From positions 22,515 to 86,514 of the forward strand of contig DDYF01000060.1 in the NCBI GenBank assembly GCA_002347645.1: DNA of 64,000 nucleotides, read 5' to 3'. The position numbers and the translations under genes were made by a program. This stretch comes from Thermoleophilia bacterium UBA2241. Its GTDB lineage: Bacteria; Actinomycetota; Thermoleophilia; UBA2241. Positions 1 through 12,682 of this stretch are shown here, one piece after another; within the stretch, counting starts at the first letter, position 1, and each line of letters begins with the position of its first letter. The notes beneath the pieces are model-generated. The model made no database searches and was not told where the DNA came from. It was given only the letters and a program-made list of their open reading frames with translations.

Positions 1-2906
<2,906 letters not shown>

Positions 2907-2913
2907 CGCCTGG

Positions 2914-2947
2914 GGGCCGGCGGCCGCCGTCTTGCGGCCGTCGGCCC
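2914..2947 (+). terminator. Hairpin after rpoC
   Basis: Arms GGGCCGGCGGCCGC (2914-2927) and GCGGCCGTCGGCCC (2934-2947) form 14 pairs including one G-U, with a 6-nt loop. It starts 8 nt after the rpoC stop. There is no clear T-run, so termination strength is uncertain. The right arm overlaps the -35 box of the next promoter. Confidence 0.65.
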
Positions 2948-2960
2948 ACTTCGCTAGACT
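2932..2960 (+). promoter_or_regulatory. Promoter of rpsL / str operon
   Basis: TTGCGG (2932-2937), 17-bp spacer, TAGACT (2955-2960). It lies in the only gap between rpoC and rpsL, giving a leader of roughly 37 nt before the rpsL ATG. Confidence 0.6.
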
Positions 2961-3003
2961 ACGCGACTGCTGTTCGCACGGGACGACCGACCAAAGAGGG
3001 TAG

Positions 3004-3381
3004 ATGACCACCATCAGCCAACTCGTCCGCAAAGGACGTGAGAGCAAGACGAAGCGGGCGAAGACGCCGGCGCTCCAGGGTTCGCCTCAGCGACGCGGCG
3101 TGTGCACCCGCGTCTTCACCACCACGCCTAAGAAGCCCAACTCGGCGCTGCGCAAGGTCGCCCGTGTGCGCCTTTCGAACGGTATGGAAGTGACCACGTA
3201 CATCCCCGGCGTGGGCCACAACCTCCAGGAGCACTCCGTGGTCCTGGTGCGCGGCGGCCGCGTCAAGGACCTGCCGGGCGTCCGCTACAAGGTCATCCGC
3301 GGCTCGTTGGACGCGGCCGGCGTCGCCGACCGCAAGAAGGCCCGGTCGCGCTACGGCGCCAAGGGCAAGGGGACGAGGTAA
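3004..3381 (+). CDS. rpsL: 30S ribosomal protein S12
   Basis: Decoding-centre protein of the small subunit, 125 aa, normal length. The two conserved loops are intact: [15 protein letters not shown] around residues 39-53 and [10 protein letters not shown] around residues 90-99, the regions where streptomycin-resistance mutations fall in other bacteria. No resistance-type change is obvious. ATG is preceded by GAGGG. First gene of the str cluster; rpsG follows after 3 nt. Confidence 0.98.
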   Translation: MTTISQLVRKGRESKTKRAKTPALQGSPQRRGVCTRVFTTTPKKPNSALRKVARVRLSNGMEVTTYIPGVGHNLQEHSVVLVRGGRVKDLPGVRYKVIRGSLDAAGVADRKKARSRYGAKGKGTR

Positions 3382-3384
3382 GCC

Positions 3385-3855
3385 ATGGCGCGCAGGGGAA
3401 CCGTCACGCGCCGGGAGGTCGCTCCCGACCCGGTGTGCAACAGCAAGCTGGTCACGCAGGTCATCAACAAGGTCCTCCTCGACGGGAAGAAGTCGACAGC
3501 CGAGCAGATCGTCTACGACGCACTCGAGATCGTGCGCGAGAAGACCGGCCGCGACCCCGTCGATGTGCTGCAGGACGCCGTCCAGGCCCTGACCCCGCAC
3601 CTCGAGGTGCGCAGCCGCCGGGTCGGCGGCGCTACCTACCAGGTGCCGGTCGAGGTGCCGGGCCGGCGTGCCCGCACGCTGGCCATCCGCTGGCTGGTCA
3701 GCTTCTCGCGGGAGCGCCGCGAGAAGACGATGAGCGAGCGTCTCGCGGCTGAGATGCTCGACGCGCTGGCCGGTCAGGGCGCCGCCTTCAAGAAGAAGGA
3801 CGACATCTTCCGCATGGCGCAGGCCAACAAGGCCTTCGCTCACTATCGCTGGTAA
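3385..3855 (+). CDS. rpsG: 30S ribosomal protein S7
   Basis: Primary 16S rRNA 3'-domain binding protein, 156 aa, the standard length. The N-terminus [16 protein letters not shown] and the C-terminal NKAFAHYRW are typical of the family. It starts 3 nt after the rpsL stop, so it is co-transcribed with rpsL. It is followed by a hairpin that overlaps the fusA ribosome binding site. In E. coli S7 autoregulates this operon; nothing here proves that it does so in this organism. Confidence 0.98.
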   Translation: MARRGTVTRREVAPDPVCNSKLVTQVINKVLLDGKKSTAEQIVYDALEIVREKTGRDPVDVLQDAVQALTPHLEVRSRRVGGATYQVPVEVPGRRARTLAIRWLVSFSRERREKTMSERLAAEMLDALAGQGAAFKKKDDIFRMAQANKAFAHYRW

Positions 3856-3865
3856 TCCGCCGAGG

Positions 3866-3898
3866 GCCCCTCACTGACGGTCGTCGGTGAGGGGCTTT
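3866..3898 (+). terminator. Hairpin between rpsG and fusA
   Basis: GCCCCTCAC (3866-3874) pairs with GTGAGGGGC (3887-3895); a T-G wobble and GAC/GTC extend the stem inward. It is followed by TTT. The right arm contains GAGGGG, the only good ribosome binding sequence for fusA at 3906. The element could therefore act as an attenuator or as a translation switch. Confidence 0.6.
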
Positions 3899-3905
3899 CG
3901 CGTGC

Positions 3906-6002
3906 ATGGGCAGAGACACTGGACTGATGCGCACATACTCACTGCAGAACACGCGCAACATCGGCATCATGGCGCACATCGACGCCGGCAAGACCACGAC
4001 GACCGAGCGCATCCTGTACTACACGGGAAAGACGCACAAGATCGGCGAGGTCCACGAGGGCGCGGCCGTGATGGACTGGATGGCGCAGGAGCAGGAGCGC
4101 GGCATCACCATCACTTCGGCCGCGACCACGGTGTTCTGGCGCGACACGCAGATCAACATCATCGATACGCCGGGCCACGTGGACTTCACGATGGAGGTCG
4201 AGCGCAGCCTCCGCGTGCTCGACGGCGCGATTGCCCTGTTCTGCTCCGTCGGCGGGGTCGAGCCCCAGTCCGAGACGGTCTGGCGCCAAGCCGACAAGTA
4301 CGGCATCCCTCGTGTCGCCTACGTCAACAAGATGGACCGCATCGGCGCCGACTTCTTCCGCGGCCTCGAGATGATGGTCGACCGACTTGGCGCCAACCCC
4401 GTCGCCCTGCAGGTCCCGATCGGCCGCGAAAGCGAGTTCCGCGGCATCGTCGACCTCATCGAGATGAACGCCCACGTCTACCTGGACGAGCTCGGCACCG
4501 ACTGGGAGGTCGTCGACATCCCCGATGAGATGCGGCCGGTCGCCGACGAGTACCGGCTGAAGCTCGTCGAGGCGGTCGCCGACCACGACGACCACCTCCT
4601 CGAGAGTTACCTGGAGGGTGGCGAGATCACGCCGGAGCATCTGCGCGCGGTCATCCGCCGGGCGACCCTGGACATCAGCATCACGCCGGTGCTCTGCGGG
4701 TCGAGCTTCAAGAACAAGGGCGTGCAGCCTCTCATGGACGCGATCGTCGACTTCCTCCCGTCGCCGCTCGACGTGCCGCCGGTCATCGGGACGCGCCCCG
4801 ACGGCTCCGAGGTGACGCGGAAGCCCGACGATGACGGGCCGTTCGCCGCCCTGGCCTTCAAGGTCGCCGTCGACCCCTACGTCGGCAAGCTCACCTACTT
4901 CCGCGTCTACTCGGGCACGCTCAAGGCCGGGTCGTACATCCTCAACTCGACCAAGCAGAAGCGCGAACGCATCAGCCGCATCCTGCAGATGCACGCCAAC
5001 CACCGCGAGGACCGCACCGAGATCTACGCGGGCGAGCTGGCCGCGGCCGTGGGCCTGAAGGTCACGGGCACGGGCGACACGCTGTGCGACCAGAGCAAGC
5101 CGGTGATCCTCGAGTCGATGGAGTTCCCGGAGCCCGTCATCTGGGTCGCGATCGAACCGAAGACCAAGGCCGACGAAGAGAAGCTCGCCGCGTCGCTGCA
5201 GAAGCTCGCCGAGGAGGACCCCACGTTTCGCGTGCGCACCGACGAGGAGACGGGGCAGACGATCATCGCCGGCATGGGCGAGCTTCACCTCGAGATCATC
5301 GTCGACCGCCTCACACGCGAGTTCGGCGTCGACGCCAACGTCGGACGGCCGCAGGTCGCCTATCGTGAGACCGTGCGCGGTGCGGCCCACAAGGTCGAAG
5401 GCCGCTTCGTGCGGCAGACCGGGGGCCGCGGCCAGTACGGGCACGTCTACGTCGACATCGAGCCCAACGAGCCGGGAGCCGGCTACGAGTTCGAGAGCCG
5501 CATCGTCGGGGGCACGATCCCGCGCGACTACATCCCGGCCGTGGACGAAGGCGTACGCGAGGCGATGAACACCGGCGTCCTGGCCGGCTTCCCCATGGTC
5601 GACCTCAAAGTCGCGCTCATCGACGGCAGCTACCACGAGGTCGACTCATCCGATATGGCGTTCAAGATCGCCGGCTCGCTCGCGCTCAAGGCCGCGGCGC
5701 AGAAGGCCAAGCCCATCCTGCTCGAGCCCATGATGGCGGTCGAAGTGGTCACGCCGGCCGAGTTCATGGGCGAAGTCATGGGCGACCTCAACGCGCGCCG
5801 CGGCCACGTCGACGGCATGGAGCCGCGCGGCAACGCCCAGGTGATCGTCGCGACGGTGCCGCTGTCGACGATGTTCGGGTACGCGACCGACCTGCGCTCG
5901 AACACGCAGGGGCGAGCGACCTACACGATGCAGTTCAAGCACTACGCCGAGGTCCCGGCGCAGGTCGCCCAAGAGGTGGTCGCGAAGGTGCGCGGCACAT
6001 GA
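3906..6002 (+). CDS. fusA: Elongation factor G
   Basis: Translocation GTPase, 698 aa. Domains in order: G domain with AHIDAGKTT (P-loop, about residues 23-31), DTPGHVDF, and NKMD; domain II; then the ribosome-contacting domains III-V ending in a lysine-containing C-terminus. The ATG at 3906 is chosen because GAGGGG lies 11 nt upstream; an internal ATG at 3927 would give the more usual N-terminus [13 protein letters not shown] but has no clear ribosome binding site. It sits between rpsG and tuf as in most bacteria, separated from tuf by about 150 nt that hold a promoter and hairpin. Confidence 0.97.
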   Translation: MGRDTGLMRTYSLQNTRNIGIMAHIDAGKTTTTERILYYTGKTHKIGEVHEGAAVMDWMAQEQERGITITSAATTVFWRDTQINIIDTPGHVDFTMEVERSLRVLDGAIALFCSVGGVEPQSETVWRQADKYGIPRVAYVNKMDRIGADFFRGLEMMVDRLGANPVALQVPIGRESEFRGIVDLIEMNAHVYLDELGTDWEVVDIPDEMRPVADEYRLKLVEAVADHDDHLLESYLEGGEITPEHLRAVIRRATLDISITPVLCGSSFKNKGVQPLMDAIVDFLPSPLDVPPVIGTRPDGSEVTRKPDDDGPFAALAFKVAVDPYVGKLTYFRVYSGTLKAGSYILNSTKQKRERISRILQMHANHREDRTEIYAGELAAAVGLKVTGTGDTLCDQSKPVILESMEFPEPVIWVAIEPKTKADEEKLAASLQKLAEEDPTFRVRTDEETGQTIIAGMGELHLEIIVDRLTREFGVDANVGRPQVAYRETVRGAAHKVEGRFVRQTGGRGQYGHVYVDIEPNEPGAGYEFESRIVGGTIPRDYIPAVDEGVREAMNTGVLAGFPMVDLKVALIDGSYHEVDSSDMAFKIAGSLALKAAAQKAKPILLEPMMAVEVVTPAEFMGEVMGDLNARRGHVDGMEPRGNAQVIVATVPLSTMFGYATDLRSNTQGRATYTMQFKHYAEVPAQVAQEVVAKVRGT

Positions 6003-6048
6003 CCGCGCCCGCCTGCGGAGGAGCGGCAAGGCGCCGCACGACGACGTT

Positions 6049-6077
6049 TTGCCTTGCGGACGGGGCTGGGGTATACT
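6049..6077 (+). promoter_or_regulatory. Promoter of tuf
   Basis: TTGCCT (6049-6054), 17-bp spacer, TATACT (6072-6077). The start site would be near 6084, giving a leader of about 73 nt for tuf. Confidence 0.6.
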
Positions 6078-6086
6078 ACCCGCCCT

Positions 6087-6113
6087 CGGTGCGGCCGGGA
6101 GCCGCACCGTTTT
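6087..6113 (+). terminator. Terminator-like hairpin in the tuf leader
   Basis: Perfect 9-bp stem CGGTGCGGC (6087-6095) / GCCGCACCG (6101-6109), 5-nt loop, then TTTT (6110-6113). It may terminate fusA read-through. Because it starts just after the predicted tuf start site, it would also be the 5' stem-loop of the tuf mRNA. Confidence 0.6.
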
Positions 6114-6156
6114 CGCGTGACTTCAGTCTCCGGGTTCCGGAAAAGGAGTAGCAGAC

Positions 6157-7365
6157 ATGGCCAAGCAGAAGTTCGACCGCAGCAAGCCGCACATGAACGT
6201 GGGCACGATCGGCCACGTCGACCACGGCAAGACCACGCTGACTGCTGCGATGACGCTTGTCCTTCACAACCGCGGCGTCGGCAACACGGAGTACACGGCC
6301 TTCGACCAGATCGACAAGGCCCCTGAAGAGCGCGAGCGCGGCATCACCATCGCCACGGCCCACGTCGAGTACGAGACCGACAAGCGCCACTACGCGCACG
6401 TCGACTGCCCGGGTCACGCTGACTACATCAAGAACATGATCACCGGCGCCGCGCAGATGGACGCCGCGATCCTGGTCGTGGGCGCCGACGACGGTCCCAT
6501 GCCGCAAACGCGCGAGCACGTGCTGCTGGCCCACCAGGTCAACGTGCCCCACATCATCGTCTACATGAACAAGGTCGACCTCGTCGACGACCCCGAGCTC
6601 ATCGAGCTGGTCGAGATGGAGGTCCGCGAGCTGCTGTCCGAGTACGAGTTCCCGGGCGACGAGTTGCCGGTGATCAAGGGCTCCGCCCTCAAGGCCCTCG
6701 AGTGCGGCTGCGGCAAGGACGACTGCGAGTGGTGCAAGAGCATCCTCGAGCTCACCGAGGCCCTCGACACATACCTTCCCGAGCCCGAGCGTGACATCGA
6801 CAAGCCCTTCCTCATGCCGGTCGAGGACGTGTTCACCATCACCGGTCGCGGTACCGTCGCAACCGGGCGTGTCGAGCGCGGCATCGTCAAGGTCAGCGAA
6901 GAGGTCGAGATCGTCGGCATGCGCGATAAGCCGATGAAGACCACGGTGACCGGCGTCGAGATGTTCCGCAAGCTGCTCGACGAGGGACGGGCCGGCGACA
7001 ACATCGGCATCCTGCTGCGCGGCACGAAGCGCGAAGAGGTCGAGCGCGGCATGGTCTGCGCCAAGCCCGGCAGCATCACCCCGCACACGCACTACAAGGC
7101 CCAGGTCTACGTCCTGTCCAAGGACGAGGGCGGCCGGCACACGCCGTTCTTCAACGGGTACCGGCCGCAGTTCTACTTCCGCACCACCGACGTGACGGGC
7201 GTCATCACGCTGCCCGAGGGCGTCGAGATGGTGATGCCCGGCGACAACACCGAGATGGAAGTGAAGCTCATCACCCCGATCGCCATGGAAGAAGGCCTGC
7301 GGTTCGCCATCCGCGAAGGCGGCCGTACCGTGGGCGCCGGAGCGATCTCGACGATCATCGAATAG
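6157..7365 (+). CDS. tuf: Elongation factor Tu, with a four-cysteine insertion
   Basis: GTPase that delivers aminoacyl-tRNA to the ribosome, 402 aa. GTP-binding motifs GHVDHGKTT (near residue 19), DCPGHADY, and NKVD are intact, and the family C-terminus ends in the usual barrel domain. Just after the SALK motif, where most EF-Tu proteins have a short acidic linker, this one has C183-x-C185-x4-C190-x2-C193 ([13 protein letters not shown]). Four cysteines so spaced could bind a metal or form disulphides. ATG is preceded by AAAAGGAG. The gene has its own promoter and sits between fusA and rpsJ. Confidence 0.98.
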   Translation: MAKQKFDRSKPHMNVGTIGHVDHGKTTLTAAMTLVLHNRGVGNTEYTAFDQIDKAPEERERGITIATAHVEYETDKRHYAHVDCPGHADYIKNMITGAAQMDAAILVVGADDGPMPQTREHVLLAHQVNVPHIIVYMNKVDLVDDPELIELVEMEVRELLSEYEFPGDELPVIKGSALKALECGCGKDDCEWCKSILELTEALDTYLPEPERDIDKPFLMPVEDVFTITGRGTVATGRVERGIVKVSEEVEIVGMRDKPMKTTVTGVEMFRKLLDEGRAGDNIGILLRGTKREEVERGMVCAKPGSITPHTHYKAQVYVLSKDEGGRHTPFFNGYRPQFYFRTTDVTGVITLPEGVEMVMPGDNTEMEVKLITPIAMEEGLRFAIREGGRTVGAGAISTIIE

Positions 7366-7380
7366 GCCTATCCAAGGACG

Positions 7381-7425
7381 GGCCGGGCGCGTGCGAGTGC
7401 GTCCGCGCGAGCGACACGCCCGGCC
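7381..7425 (+). promoter_or_regulatory. Hairpin between tuf and rpsJ
   Basis: GGCCGGGCG (7381-7389) pairs with CGCCCGGCC (7417-7425), 27-nt loop. It lies in the 86-nt gap before rpsJ. It may be a weak terminator of tuf or part of the S10 operon leader; no T-run follows. Confidence 0.4.
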
Positions 7426-7451
7426 ACGTGAACAGGAGCGAGAAGGCTAGA

Positions 7452-7760
7452 GTGGCTCAGCAGAAGATCCGCATAAGGTTGAAGTCCTACGATCACAACT
7501 TGATCGACCGCAGCGCGCAGTCCATCGTGGAGACGGCGCAACGCAGCGGCGCGACCATCTCCGGTCCCGTGCCGCTGCCTACGGAGAAGAACGTGTACTG
7601 CGTCATCAAGAGCCCGTTCAAGGACAAGGACTCGCGCGAGCACTTCGAGATCCGCACGCACAAGCGGCTGATCGACATCCACCAGCCGACGCCCAAGACG
7701 GTCGACCAGCTCATGCGCCTCGACCTTCCGGCGGGCGTCCACATCGAGATCAAGTTGTGA
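7452..7760 (+). CDS. rpsJ: 30S ribosomal protein S10
   Basis: Small-subunit head protein, 102 aa. [15 protein letters not shown] at the start and [13 protein letters not shown] in the middle are family hallmarks. GTG at 7452 gives the standard N-terminus; a longer in-frame start at 7428 would add eight residues with no support. First gene of the S10 cluster. Its stop lies within a few bases of the possible rplC start codons, suggesting coupled translation. Confidence 0.97.
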   Translation: MAQQKIRIRLKSYDHNLIDRSAQSIVETAQRSGATISGPVPLPTEKNVYCVIKSPFKDKDSREHFEIRTHKRLIDIHQPTPKTVDQLMRLDLPAGVHIEIKL

Positions 7761-7768
7761 GCATGGGC

Positions 7769-8383
7769 ATGGCAGGCATCATCGGCAAGAAGGTCGGCAT
7801 GACCCAGCTGTTCGACGACGACGGCAACGTCATCGCCGTCACGGTCGTCCAGGCCGGGCCGTGCCCCGTCACGCAGGTCCGCACGCGCGAGAAGGACGGC
7901 TACGAGGCCGTTCAGCTCGCCTTCGAGGAGTGCCGCGACAAGCACATCACCAAGGCCGAGCTCGGGCATCTCAAGAAGGCCGGCCTCAAGCACGGCCTCC
8001 GTCACCTGGTCGAGTTCGACGACGTAGGCCAGCTCAAGGTGGGCGACACCGTGACCGTCGAGGCCTTCGAAGACGGGCAGGCCGTCAGTGTGGCCGGTGT
8101 CTCCAAGGGCAAAGGCTTTCAGGGCACGATCAAGCGTCACCACTTCGGCCGCGGCCCCGAGACGCATGGTTCGCACAACATCCGCCAGCCGGGCTCGATC
8201 GGCGCGAGCGCCTACCCGAGCCGCGTGTTCAAAGGCGTGCGCATGAGCGGCCACATGGGCGCGAAACGGGTGACCCAGCAGGGGTTGAAGATCGTGCGCC
8301 GTGACGTCGAGAACAACCTGCTGCTCATCAAGGGCTCTGTTCCCGGCGCCAAGAATTCCGTCGTCGTCGTCAAGGGTAGGTAG
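7769..8383 (+). CDS. rplC: 50S ribosomal protein L3
   Basis: Early-assembly 23S rRNA-binding protein, about 204 aa. The N-terminus [15 protein letters not shown] and the central [13 protein letters not shown] and [11 protein letters not shown] motifs are diagnostic. Three in-frame starts lie close together: GTG 7757 (overlapping the rpsJ stop), ATG 7763 and ATG 7769. The last matches the family N-terminus and is used here, but the upstream GTG cannot be excluded. Confidence 0.96.
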   Translation: MAGIIGKKVGMTQLFDDDGNVIAVTVVQAGPCPVTQVRTREKDGYEAVQLAFEECRDKHITKAELGHLKKAGLKHGLRHLVEFDDVGQLKVGDTVTVEAFEDGQAVSVAGVSKGKGFQGTIKRHHFGRGPETHGSHNIRQPGSIGASAYPSRVFKGVRMSGHMGAKRVTQQGLKIVRRDVENNLLLIKGSVPGAKNSVVVVKGR

Positions 8384-8385
8384 TC

Positions 8386-9453
8386 GTGGCTGCCGACGAG
8401 AACAAGAGCAAGGTCGACGAGGCCACACCCGGCACCGCCGGGACCGACGAGGCTTCCGCCAAGGCCGCCAAGCCGCGCGCCGTCAAGGCCAAGCCGGCGG
8501 CGTCACAGGCCGCCGCGGCGAAGGCCGAGAAGGCGGCGCGGCCCAAGGTCGCCAAGGCCGCACCGAAGACTGGCGAGAAGCCGGATTCGGCCGCCGACGG
8601 CAAGGCTGCGAAGAAGGCGTCCAAGACGTCGAAGCCCAAGGCCACCGCCAAGGCGCCCAAGGCGGAGAAGTCGGCGAAGGCCGAGAAGCCGGCGAAGGCC
8701 GACAAGCCGTCGCGCCTGCGGCGCTCTCGCGCGGCCAAGCCGGCGGCGCCTGCCGCCGAGAAGGCCGCGCCGGTCAAGGCCGAGCGTCCGCCCAAGGTGA
8801 AGGTCGAGCGCCCCGTGCACGAGCCTCGTCGTGGCGCCGCAGGCAAGGCCACCGTGGTCGACGCGAGCGGTGCCGAGGTGGAGGCGCGTGACCTGCAGGC
8901 CGCGCGCTTCGCGGTGGCCGCCGACGTCAACGCTCTGCATCTGGTCGTGCGCGCCGAGCAGGCGTCGCGCCGCCGCGGCACGGCCTCCACGAAGACTCGT
9001 GGCGAGATCACCGGTTCGACCGCCAAGCTCTTCCGTCAGAAGGGGACGGGGCGCGCCCGCGCCGGCAGCGTCAAGTCGCCGGTCCGCACGGGCGGCGGCG
9101 TCGTCTTCGGACCCAGGCCGCGGAGCTTCGCGATCAAGGTCAATCGGAAGGTCGTCAAGAAGGCGCTGGCGATGGCGCTCTCGAACCGTGCCGAGAACGG
9201 TCACGTGTTCGTGGCCGCGGGGCTCGACCTCGAAGCGCCCAGCACGCGCCGCCTGAACGACGTCCTGACCGCCATCGACTGCGCCGCGCCGGTCCTCGTC
9301 GTCACGCACGACGAGCCCGTCGTCGCCAAGTCCGTGCGCAACCTCTTCTACGCCGAGACGGCAGAGGTCGGCGCACTCTCGACCGAGCAGGTGCTCCGCG
9401 CCCGCTCGCTCGTCCTCACCGAGAAGGCGTTCGACGCCCTGAACCAGGCATAG
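8386..9453 (+). CDS. rplD: 50S ribosomal protein L4 with a long basic N-terminal extension
   Basis: L4 of the large subunit, 355 aa against about 205 in most bacteria. Residues 151-355 are the normal L4 core, including the [12 protein letters not shown] loop that reaches the exit tunnel and the [14 protein letters not shown] region. Residues 1-150 are an extension rich in Lys, Ala and Pro with AKAEK, AKAPK and EKPAK repeats that resembles histone H1 tails and is probably disordered. The GTG start is 2 nt after the rplC stop. No internal start with a good ribosome binding site was found at the core boundary, so the extension is probably translated. Confidence 0.96.
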   Translation: MAADENKSKVDEATPGTAGTDEASAKAAKPRAVKAKPAASQAAAAKAEKAARPKVAKAAPKTGEKPDSAADGKAAKKASKTSKPKATAKAPKAEKSAKAEKPAKADKPSRLRRSRAAKPAAPAAEKAAPVKAERPPKVKVERPVHEPRRGAAGKATVVDASGAEVEARDLQAARFAVAADVNALHLVVRAEQASRRRGTASTKTRGEITGSTAKLFRQKGTGRARAGSVKSPVRTGGGVVFGPRPRSFAIKVNRKVVKKALAMALSNRAENGHVFVAAGLDLEAPSTRRLNDVLTAIDCAAPVLVVTHDEPVVAKSVRNLFYAETAEVGALSTEQVLRARSLVLTEKAFDALNQA

Positions 9454-9456
9454 GAC

Positions 9457-9744
9457 ATGGTCGAAGCAGAGAAGATCATCATCAGGCCCGTCATCTCCGA
9501 GAAGAGCTACGCGCAGATCGACCACAACCGCTACACGTTCGAGGTCGACCCGCGCGCGCACAAGACGATGATCGCCCAGGCGGTCGAGCAGCTCTTCGAC
9601 GTCAAGGTCGTGGACGTCGCGACCGCCACCGTTCCGCCCAAGCCCAAGCGCCGCGGCTGGACGCGCGGCCGGACGGCGGGCTGGAAGAAGGCCGTCGTCC
9701 AGCTGGCGCCCGGCGACAAGATCGAATTCTTCGAGGGCAGGTAA
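9457..9744 (+). CDS. rplW: 50S ribosomal protein L23
   Basis: Exit-tunnel protein and docking site for trigger factor and SRP, 95 aa. [12 protein letters not shown] at the start and [17 protein letters not shown] near the end are typical. ATG follows the rplD stop by 3 nt, and the stop overlaps the rplB start (TAATG). Confidence 0.97.
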   Translation: MVEAEKIIIRPVISEKSYAQIDHNRYTFEVDPRAHKTMIAQAVEQLFDVKVVDVATATVPPKPKRRGWTRGRTAGWKKAVVQLAPGDKIEFFEGR

Positions 9745-10583
9745 TGGGCATCAAGAAGTTCAAGCCGACCTCGCCCGGCCGCCGCTTCATGACGGTCGAG
9801 ACCTTTGAGGACATCACGCGCACAACGCCCGAGCGTTCGCTGGTCGCGCCGCTCAAGCGCAACGGCGGCCGCAACACGTACGGCCGCATCACGACGAGGC
9901 ATCAGGGCGGCGGGCACAAGCGCCGCTACCGGATCATCGACTTCAAGCGCGACAAGGACGGCGTACCGGCCAAGGTCGCGCACATCGAGTACGACCCGAA
10001 CCGGTCGGCGCGTATCGCCTTGTTGCACTACGCCGACGGTGAGAAGCGTTACATCATCGCGCCGTTCGGACTCAAGGCCGGTGACACGGTCGAGTCCGGC
10101 CCGGGCGCCGACATCAAGCCGGGCAACGCGCTGCCGCTCGAGAGCATCCCGACAGGGACGACGGTCCACGCTCTCGAGCTTCAGCCCGGACGCGGCGCGC
10201 AGCTCGTGCGCAGCGCCGGCGCGAGCGCGCAGCTGCAGGCCAAGGAGAAGGGCTACGGCGTCGTGCGCCTGCCCTCGGGCGAGCTGCGGCGCATCCGGCT
10301 CGCCTGCCGCGCCACCGTCGGCGAGGTCGGCAACCCCGACCATTCCAACATCGACGGCGGCAAGGCCGGTCGCACCCGCTGGCGCGGTGTACGGCCGACC
10401 GTCCGCGGCACGGCCATGAACCCGGTCGACCACCCGCACGGTGGCGGTGAGGGCAAGACGACCGCCGGCCGTCATCCGGTGACGCCTTGGGGCGTGCCGA
10501 CGCTCGGGTACCGCACCCGCGCCAACCACAAGGCGTCAGACAAATTCATCATCCGCGGCCGCAAGCGCGGCAAGCGTGGGTAA
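9744..10583 (+). CDS. rplB: 50S ribosomal protein L2
   Basis: Peptidyl-transferase-proximal protein that bridges the subunits, 279 aa, full length. [26 protein letters not shown] and the highly conserved [15 protein letters not shown] motif near residue 222 (with the key histidine) are intact. The start overlaps the rplW stop by one base. Confidence 0.98.
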   Translation: MGIKKFKPTSPGRRFMTVETFEDITRTTPERSLVAPLKRNGGRNTYGRITTRHQGGGHKRRYRIIDFKRDKDGVPAKVAHIEYDPNRSARIALLHYADGEKRYIIAPFGLKAGDTVESGPGADIKPGNALPLESIPTGTTVHALELQPGRGAQLVRSAGASAQLQAKEKGYGVVRLPSGELRRIRLACRATVGEVGNPDHSNIDGGKAGRTRWRGVRPTVRGTAMNPVDHPHGGGEGKTTAGRHPVTPWGVPTLGYRTRANHKASDKFIIRGRKRGKRG

Positions 10584-10601
10584 GGCAGGAGGGGACGCCT
10601 C

Positions 10602-10880
10602 TTGAGCAGGTCAGCGAAGAAGGGCCCGTTCGTCGACGAGCGCCTCATGAAGCGCATCAGCGACATGAACGCCGCCGGCCAGAAGAAGATGGTCAAGACC
10701 TGGTCGCGGATGTCGACGGTCTTCCCGGAGATGGTCGGCCACACGATCGCCGTGCATGACGGGCGCAAGCACGTGCCCGTGTTCATCACCGAGTCGATGG
10801 TCGGCCACAAGCTGGGCGAGTTCGCGCTCACGCGGACCTTCCGCGGCCACGTCAAGGCCGACCGCTCGGCGAGAAGGTAA
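10602..10880 (+). CDS. rpsS: 30S ribosomal protein S19
   Basis: Head protein of the small subunit that partners S13, 92 aa. [17 protein letters not shown] and [16 protein letters not shown] are family motifs. The start is a TTG at 10602, supported by AGGAGGGG upstream and by the standard N-terminus. Confidence 0.97.
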   Translation: MSRSAKKGPFVDERLMKRISDMNAAGQKKMVKTWSRMSTVFPEMVGHTIAVHDGRKHVPVFITESMVGHKLGEFALTRTFRGHVKADRSARR

Positions 10881-10886
10881 GAGGTC

Positions 10887-11231
10887 ATGGCAGTAAGGGC
10901 ACAGGCAAAGTACGTACGCGTCACGCCGCGCAAGGCGCGGGAGGTCGTCGACCTCATCCGCGGCAAGTCGGTCGCCGACGCGCGCAGCACGCTCTTCTTC
11001 GCCAACCGGGGGGCTGCCCAGGTCGTCACCAAGGTCCTGAACAGCGCCGTGGCCAACGCCGAGAACAACGACGGCCTCTCGGCCGACGAGTTGTTCGTCA
11101 AGGAGGCGCGTGTGGACGAGGGCCCGACGCTCAAGCGCTGGCAGTTCCGCGCCATGGGCAGGGTCAACCGGATCCGCAAGCGCAGCAGCCACATCACCAT
11201 CGCCGTGGAGCAGAGGGAGGTCCGTTCCTAG
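10887..11231 (+). CDS. rplV: 50S ribosomal protein L22
   Basis: Exit-tunnel protein, 114 aa. [20 protein letters not shown] and the C-terminal [18 protein letters not shown] loop, where macrolide-resistance changes occur in other species, look normal. The stop overlaps the rpsC GTG start (TAGTG). Confidence 0.97.
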   Translation: MAVRAQAKYVRVTPRKAREVVDLIRGKSVADARSTLFFANRGAAQVVTKVLNSAVANAENNDGLSADELFVKEARVDEGPTLKRWQFRAMGRVNRIRKRSSHITIAVEQREVRS

Positions 11232-12235
11232 TGGGCCAGAAGGTGCATCCGGGCGGCTTCCGCGTCGGCGTCATTCATGACTGGAAGTCGCACTGGTATA
11301 CGGAGAAGGAGTTCAAGCAGTTCCTCGCCGAGGATGACGACATCCGTCGTCACATCCTGCGCAAGCTCGCCCACGCCGGCCTCTCGCGCATCATCATCCG
11401 CAAGGACCAGAACAACGTGACCATCGACATCCACACCGCACGGCCGGGCATCGTCATCGGCAAGAGCGGGTCGGAGGTCGACGCACTGCGCAAAGAGATC
11501 CACGCCAAGACGAAGAAGAACGTCCAGGTCAACATTCTCGAGGTCAAGCGGCCGGAGCTCGACGCCGTGCTGGTCGCACAGTCGATCGCCGAGCAGCTCG
11601 AGAATCGCGTCAGCTTCCGCCGCGCGATGAAGCGGGCGCTGACGAGCGCCATGCGCTCCGGCGCCGCCGGCATGCGCGTGCGCTGCGGCGGTCGTCTGGG
11701 CGGCGCCGAGATGGCGCGCTCCGAGCACTACAGCGAGGGTCGCGTGCCCCTGCACACCCTGCGTGCCGACATCGACTACGGCTTCAAGGAAGCGCGCACG
11801 ACCTTCGGCCGCATCGGCGTCAAGGTCTGGATCAACAAGGGCGAGATCTTGCCCGAAGGGTACCCGGTCGACGAGGCCAGGGCGCGCCAGCAAGCCGACG
11901 AGGCCCGCCGCGACGACCGTCGCGACAGGCGACCGCCGCGCCGCGAAGGCGGCCCCGGCCGCGGCCCCGGCGGCCCCGGACGCGGACCTGGCGGTCCCGG
12001 CCGCGGCCCCGGTGGTCCCGGCCGCGGACCGGGTGGTCCCGGTCGCGGTCCTGGTCGCGGACCGGGCGGCCCCGGCGGCCGCGGTGGTCGCCCCGGAGGG
12101 CGCGAGGGCGGCTTCGCCCAGCGCGCCGGCGCCCAGCGTCCGCAACGCAGTCGTCCGGCGGAGGCCAAGCCGGCCGCGCCCGAGGCCAAGCCCGAGACGG
12201 CGACGCCGCCGGCCGCCGAGAGCCCGGACGCCTGA
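11231..12235 (+). CDS. rpsC: 30S ribosomal protein S3 with a Gly-Pro-Arg repeat tail
   Basis: mRNA-entry-channel protein, 334 aa against roughly 210-280 usually. Residues 1-220 are the normal core: [18 protein letters not shown], the KH domain ([17 protein letters not shown]) and [16 protein letters not shown]. From about residue 238 to 296 the chain consists of repeats of GRGPGGP, followed by an Ala/Pro/Glu-rich end. The GTG start overlaps the rplV stop, so it is coupled. The tail is likely disordered and surface exposed. Confidence 0.97.
   Translation: MGQKVHPGGFRVGVIHDWKSHWYTEKEFKQFLAEDDDIRRHILRKLAHAGLSRIIIRKDQNNVTIDIHTARPGIVIGKSGSEVDALRKEIHAKTKKNVQVNILEVKRPELDAVLVAQSIAEQLENRVSFRRAMKRALTSAMRSGAAGMRVRCGGRLGGAEMARSEHYSEGRVPLHTLRADIDYGFKEARTTFGRIGVKVWINKGEILPEGYPVDEARARQQADEARRDDRRDRRPPRREGGPGRGPGGPGRGPGGPGRGPGGPGRGPGGPGRGPGRGPGGPGGRGGRPGGREGGFAQRAGAQRPQRSRPAEAKPAAPEAKPETATPPAAESPDA
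11943..12110 (+). repeat. Gly-Pro-Arg coding repeat in rpsC
   Basis: Imperfect tandem copies of a 21-nt unit encoding GRGPGGP, with synonymous differences between copies. The protein pattern is better conserved than the DNA, which suggests selection on the peptide. Confidence 0.8.
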
Positions 12236-12256
12236 GGGGCAGAGAGCAGGTAGACG

Positions 12257-12682
12257 ATGCTTCTTCCCAAGAGAGTCAAACACCGCAAGCAGCAGCGCGG
12301 CCGCATGGCCGGTGTGGCGAAGGGCGGCACCGACGTCGAGTTCGGCCAGTACGGCCTCAAGGCGCTGGAGCCCGGCTGGGTGACGAACCGCCAGATCGAA
12401 GCGGCTCGTATCGCGATGACCCGCCACATCAAGCGCGGCGGCAAGGTCTGGATCAACGTGTTCCCGCACAAGCCAGTGACGCGGAAGGCCGCCGAGACCC
12501 GGATGGGCGGAGGCAAGGGCTCGCCCGAGACCTGGGTGGCCGTCGTCAAGCCCGGCAAGGTGATGTTCGAGCTGGCCGGCGTGAGCGAGCCGGTCGCCCG
12601 TGAAGCGATACGGCTGGCCATGCACAAGCTCCCCATCAAGTGCAAGTTCGTGACGAGGGAGGGCGGTCTCCTTGAAGGCTGA
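12257..12682 (+). CDS. rplP: 50S ribosomal protein L16
   Basis: tRNA-contacting large-subunit protein, 141 aa. [17 protein letters not shown] and the [22 protein letters not shown] region are diagnostic. The final 11 bases overlap the rpmC TTG start, so the two are translationally coupled. Confidence 0.97.
   Translation: MLLPKRVKHRKQQRGRMAGVAKGGTDVEFGQYGLKALEPGWVTNRQIEAARIAMTRHIKRGGKVWINVFPHKPVTRKAAETRMGGGKGSPETWVAVVKPGKVMFELAGVSEPVAREAIRLAMHKLPIKCKFVTREGGLLEG

Noticed and set aside
3939..5636. 565-codon open frame antisense to fusA
   Set aside because: Same mirror-frame effect; fusA on the other strand is fully supported.
11943..12110. CRISPR-like or minisatellite array
   Set aside because: The repeat is in frame within rpsC and the peptide is better conserved than the DNA.
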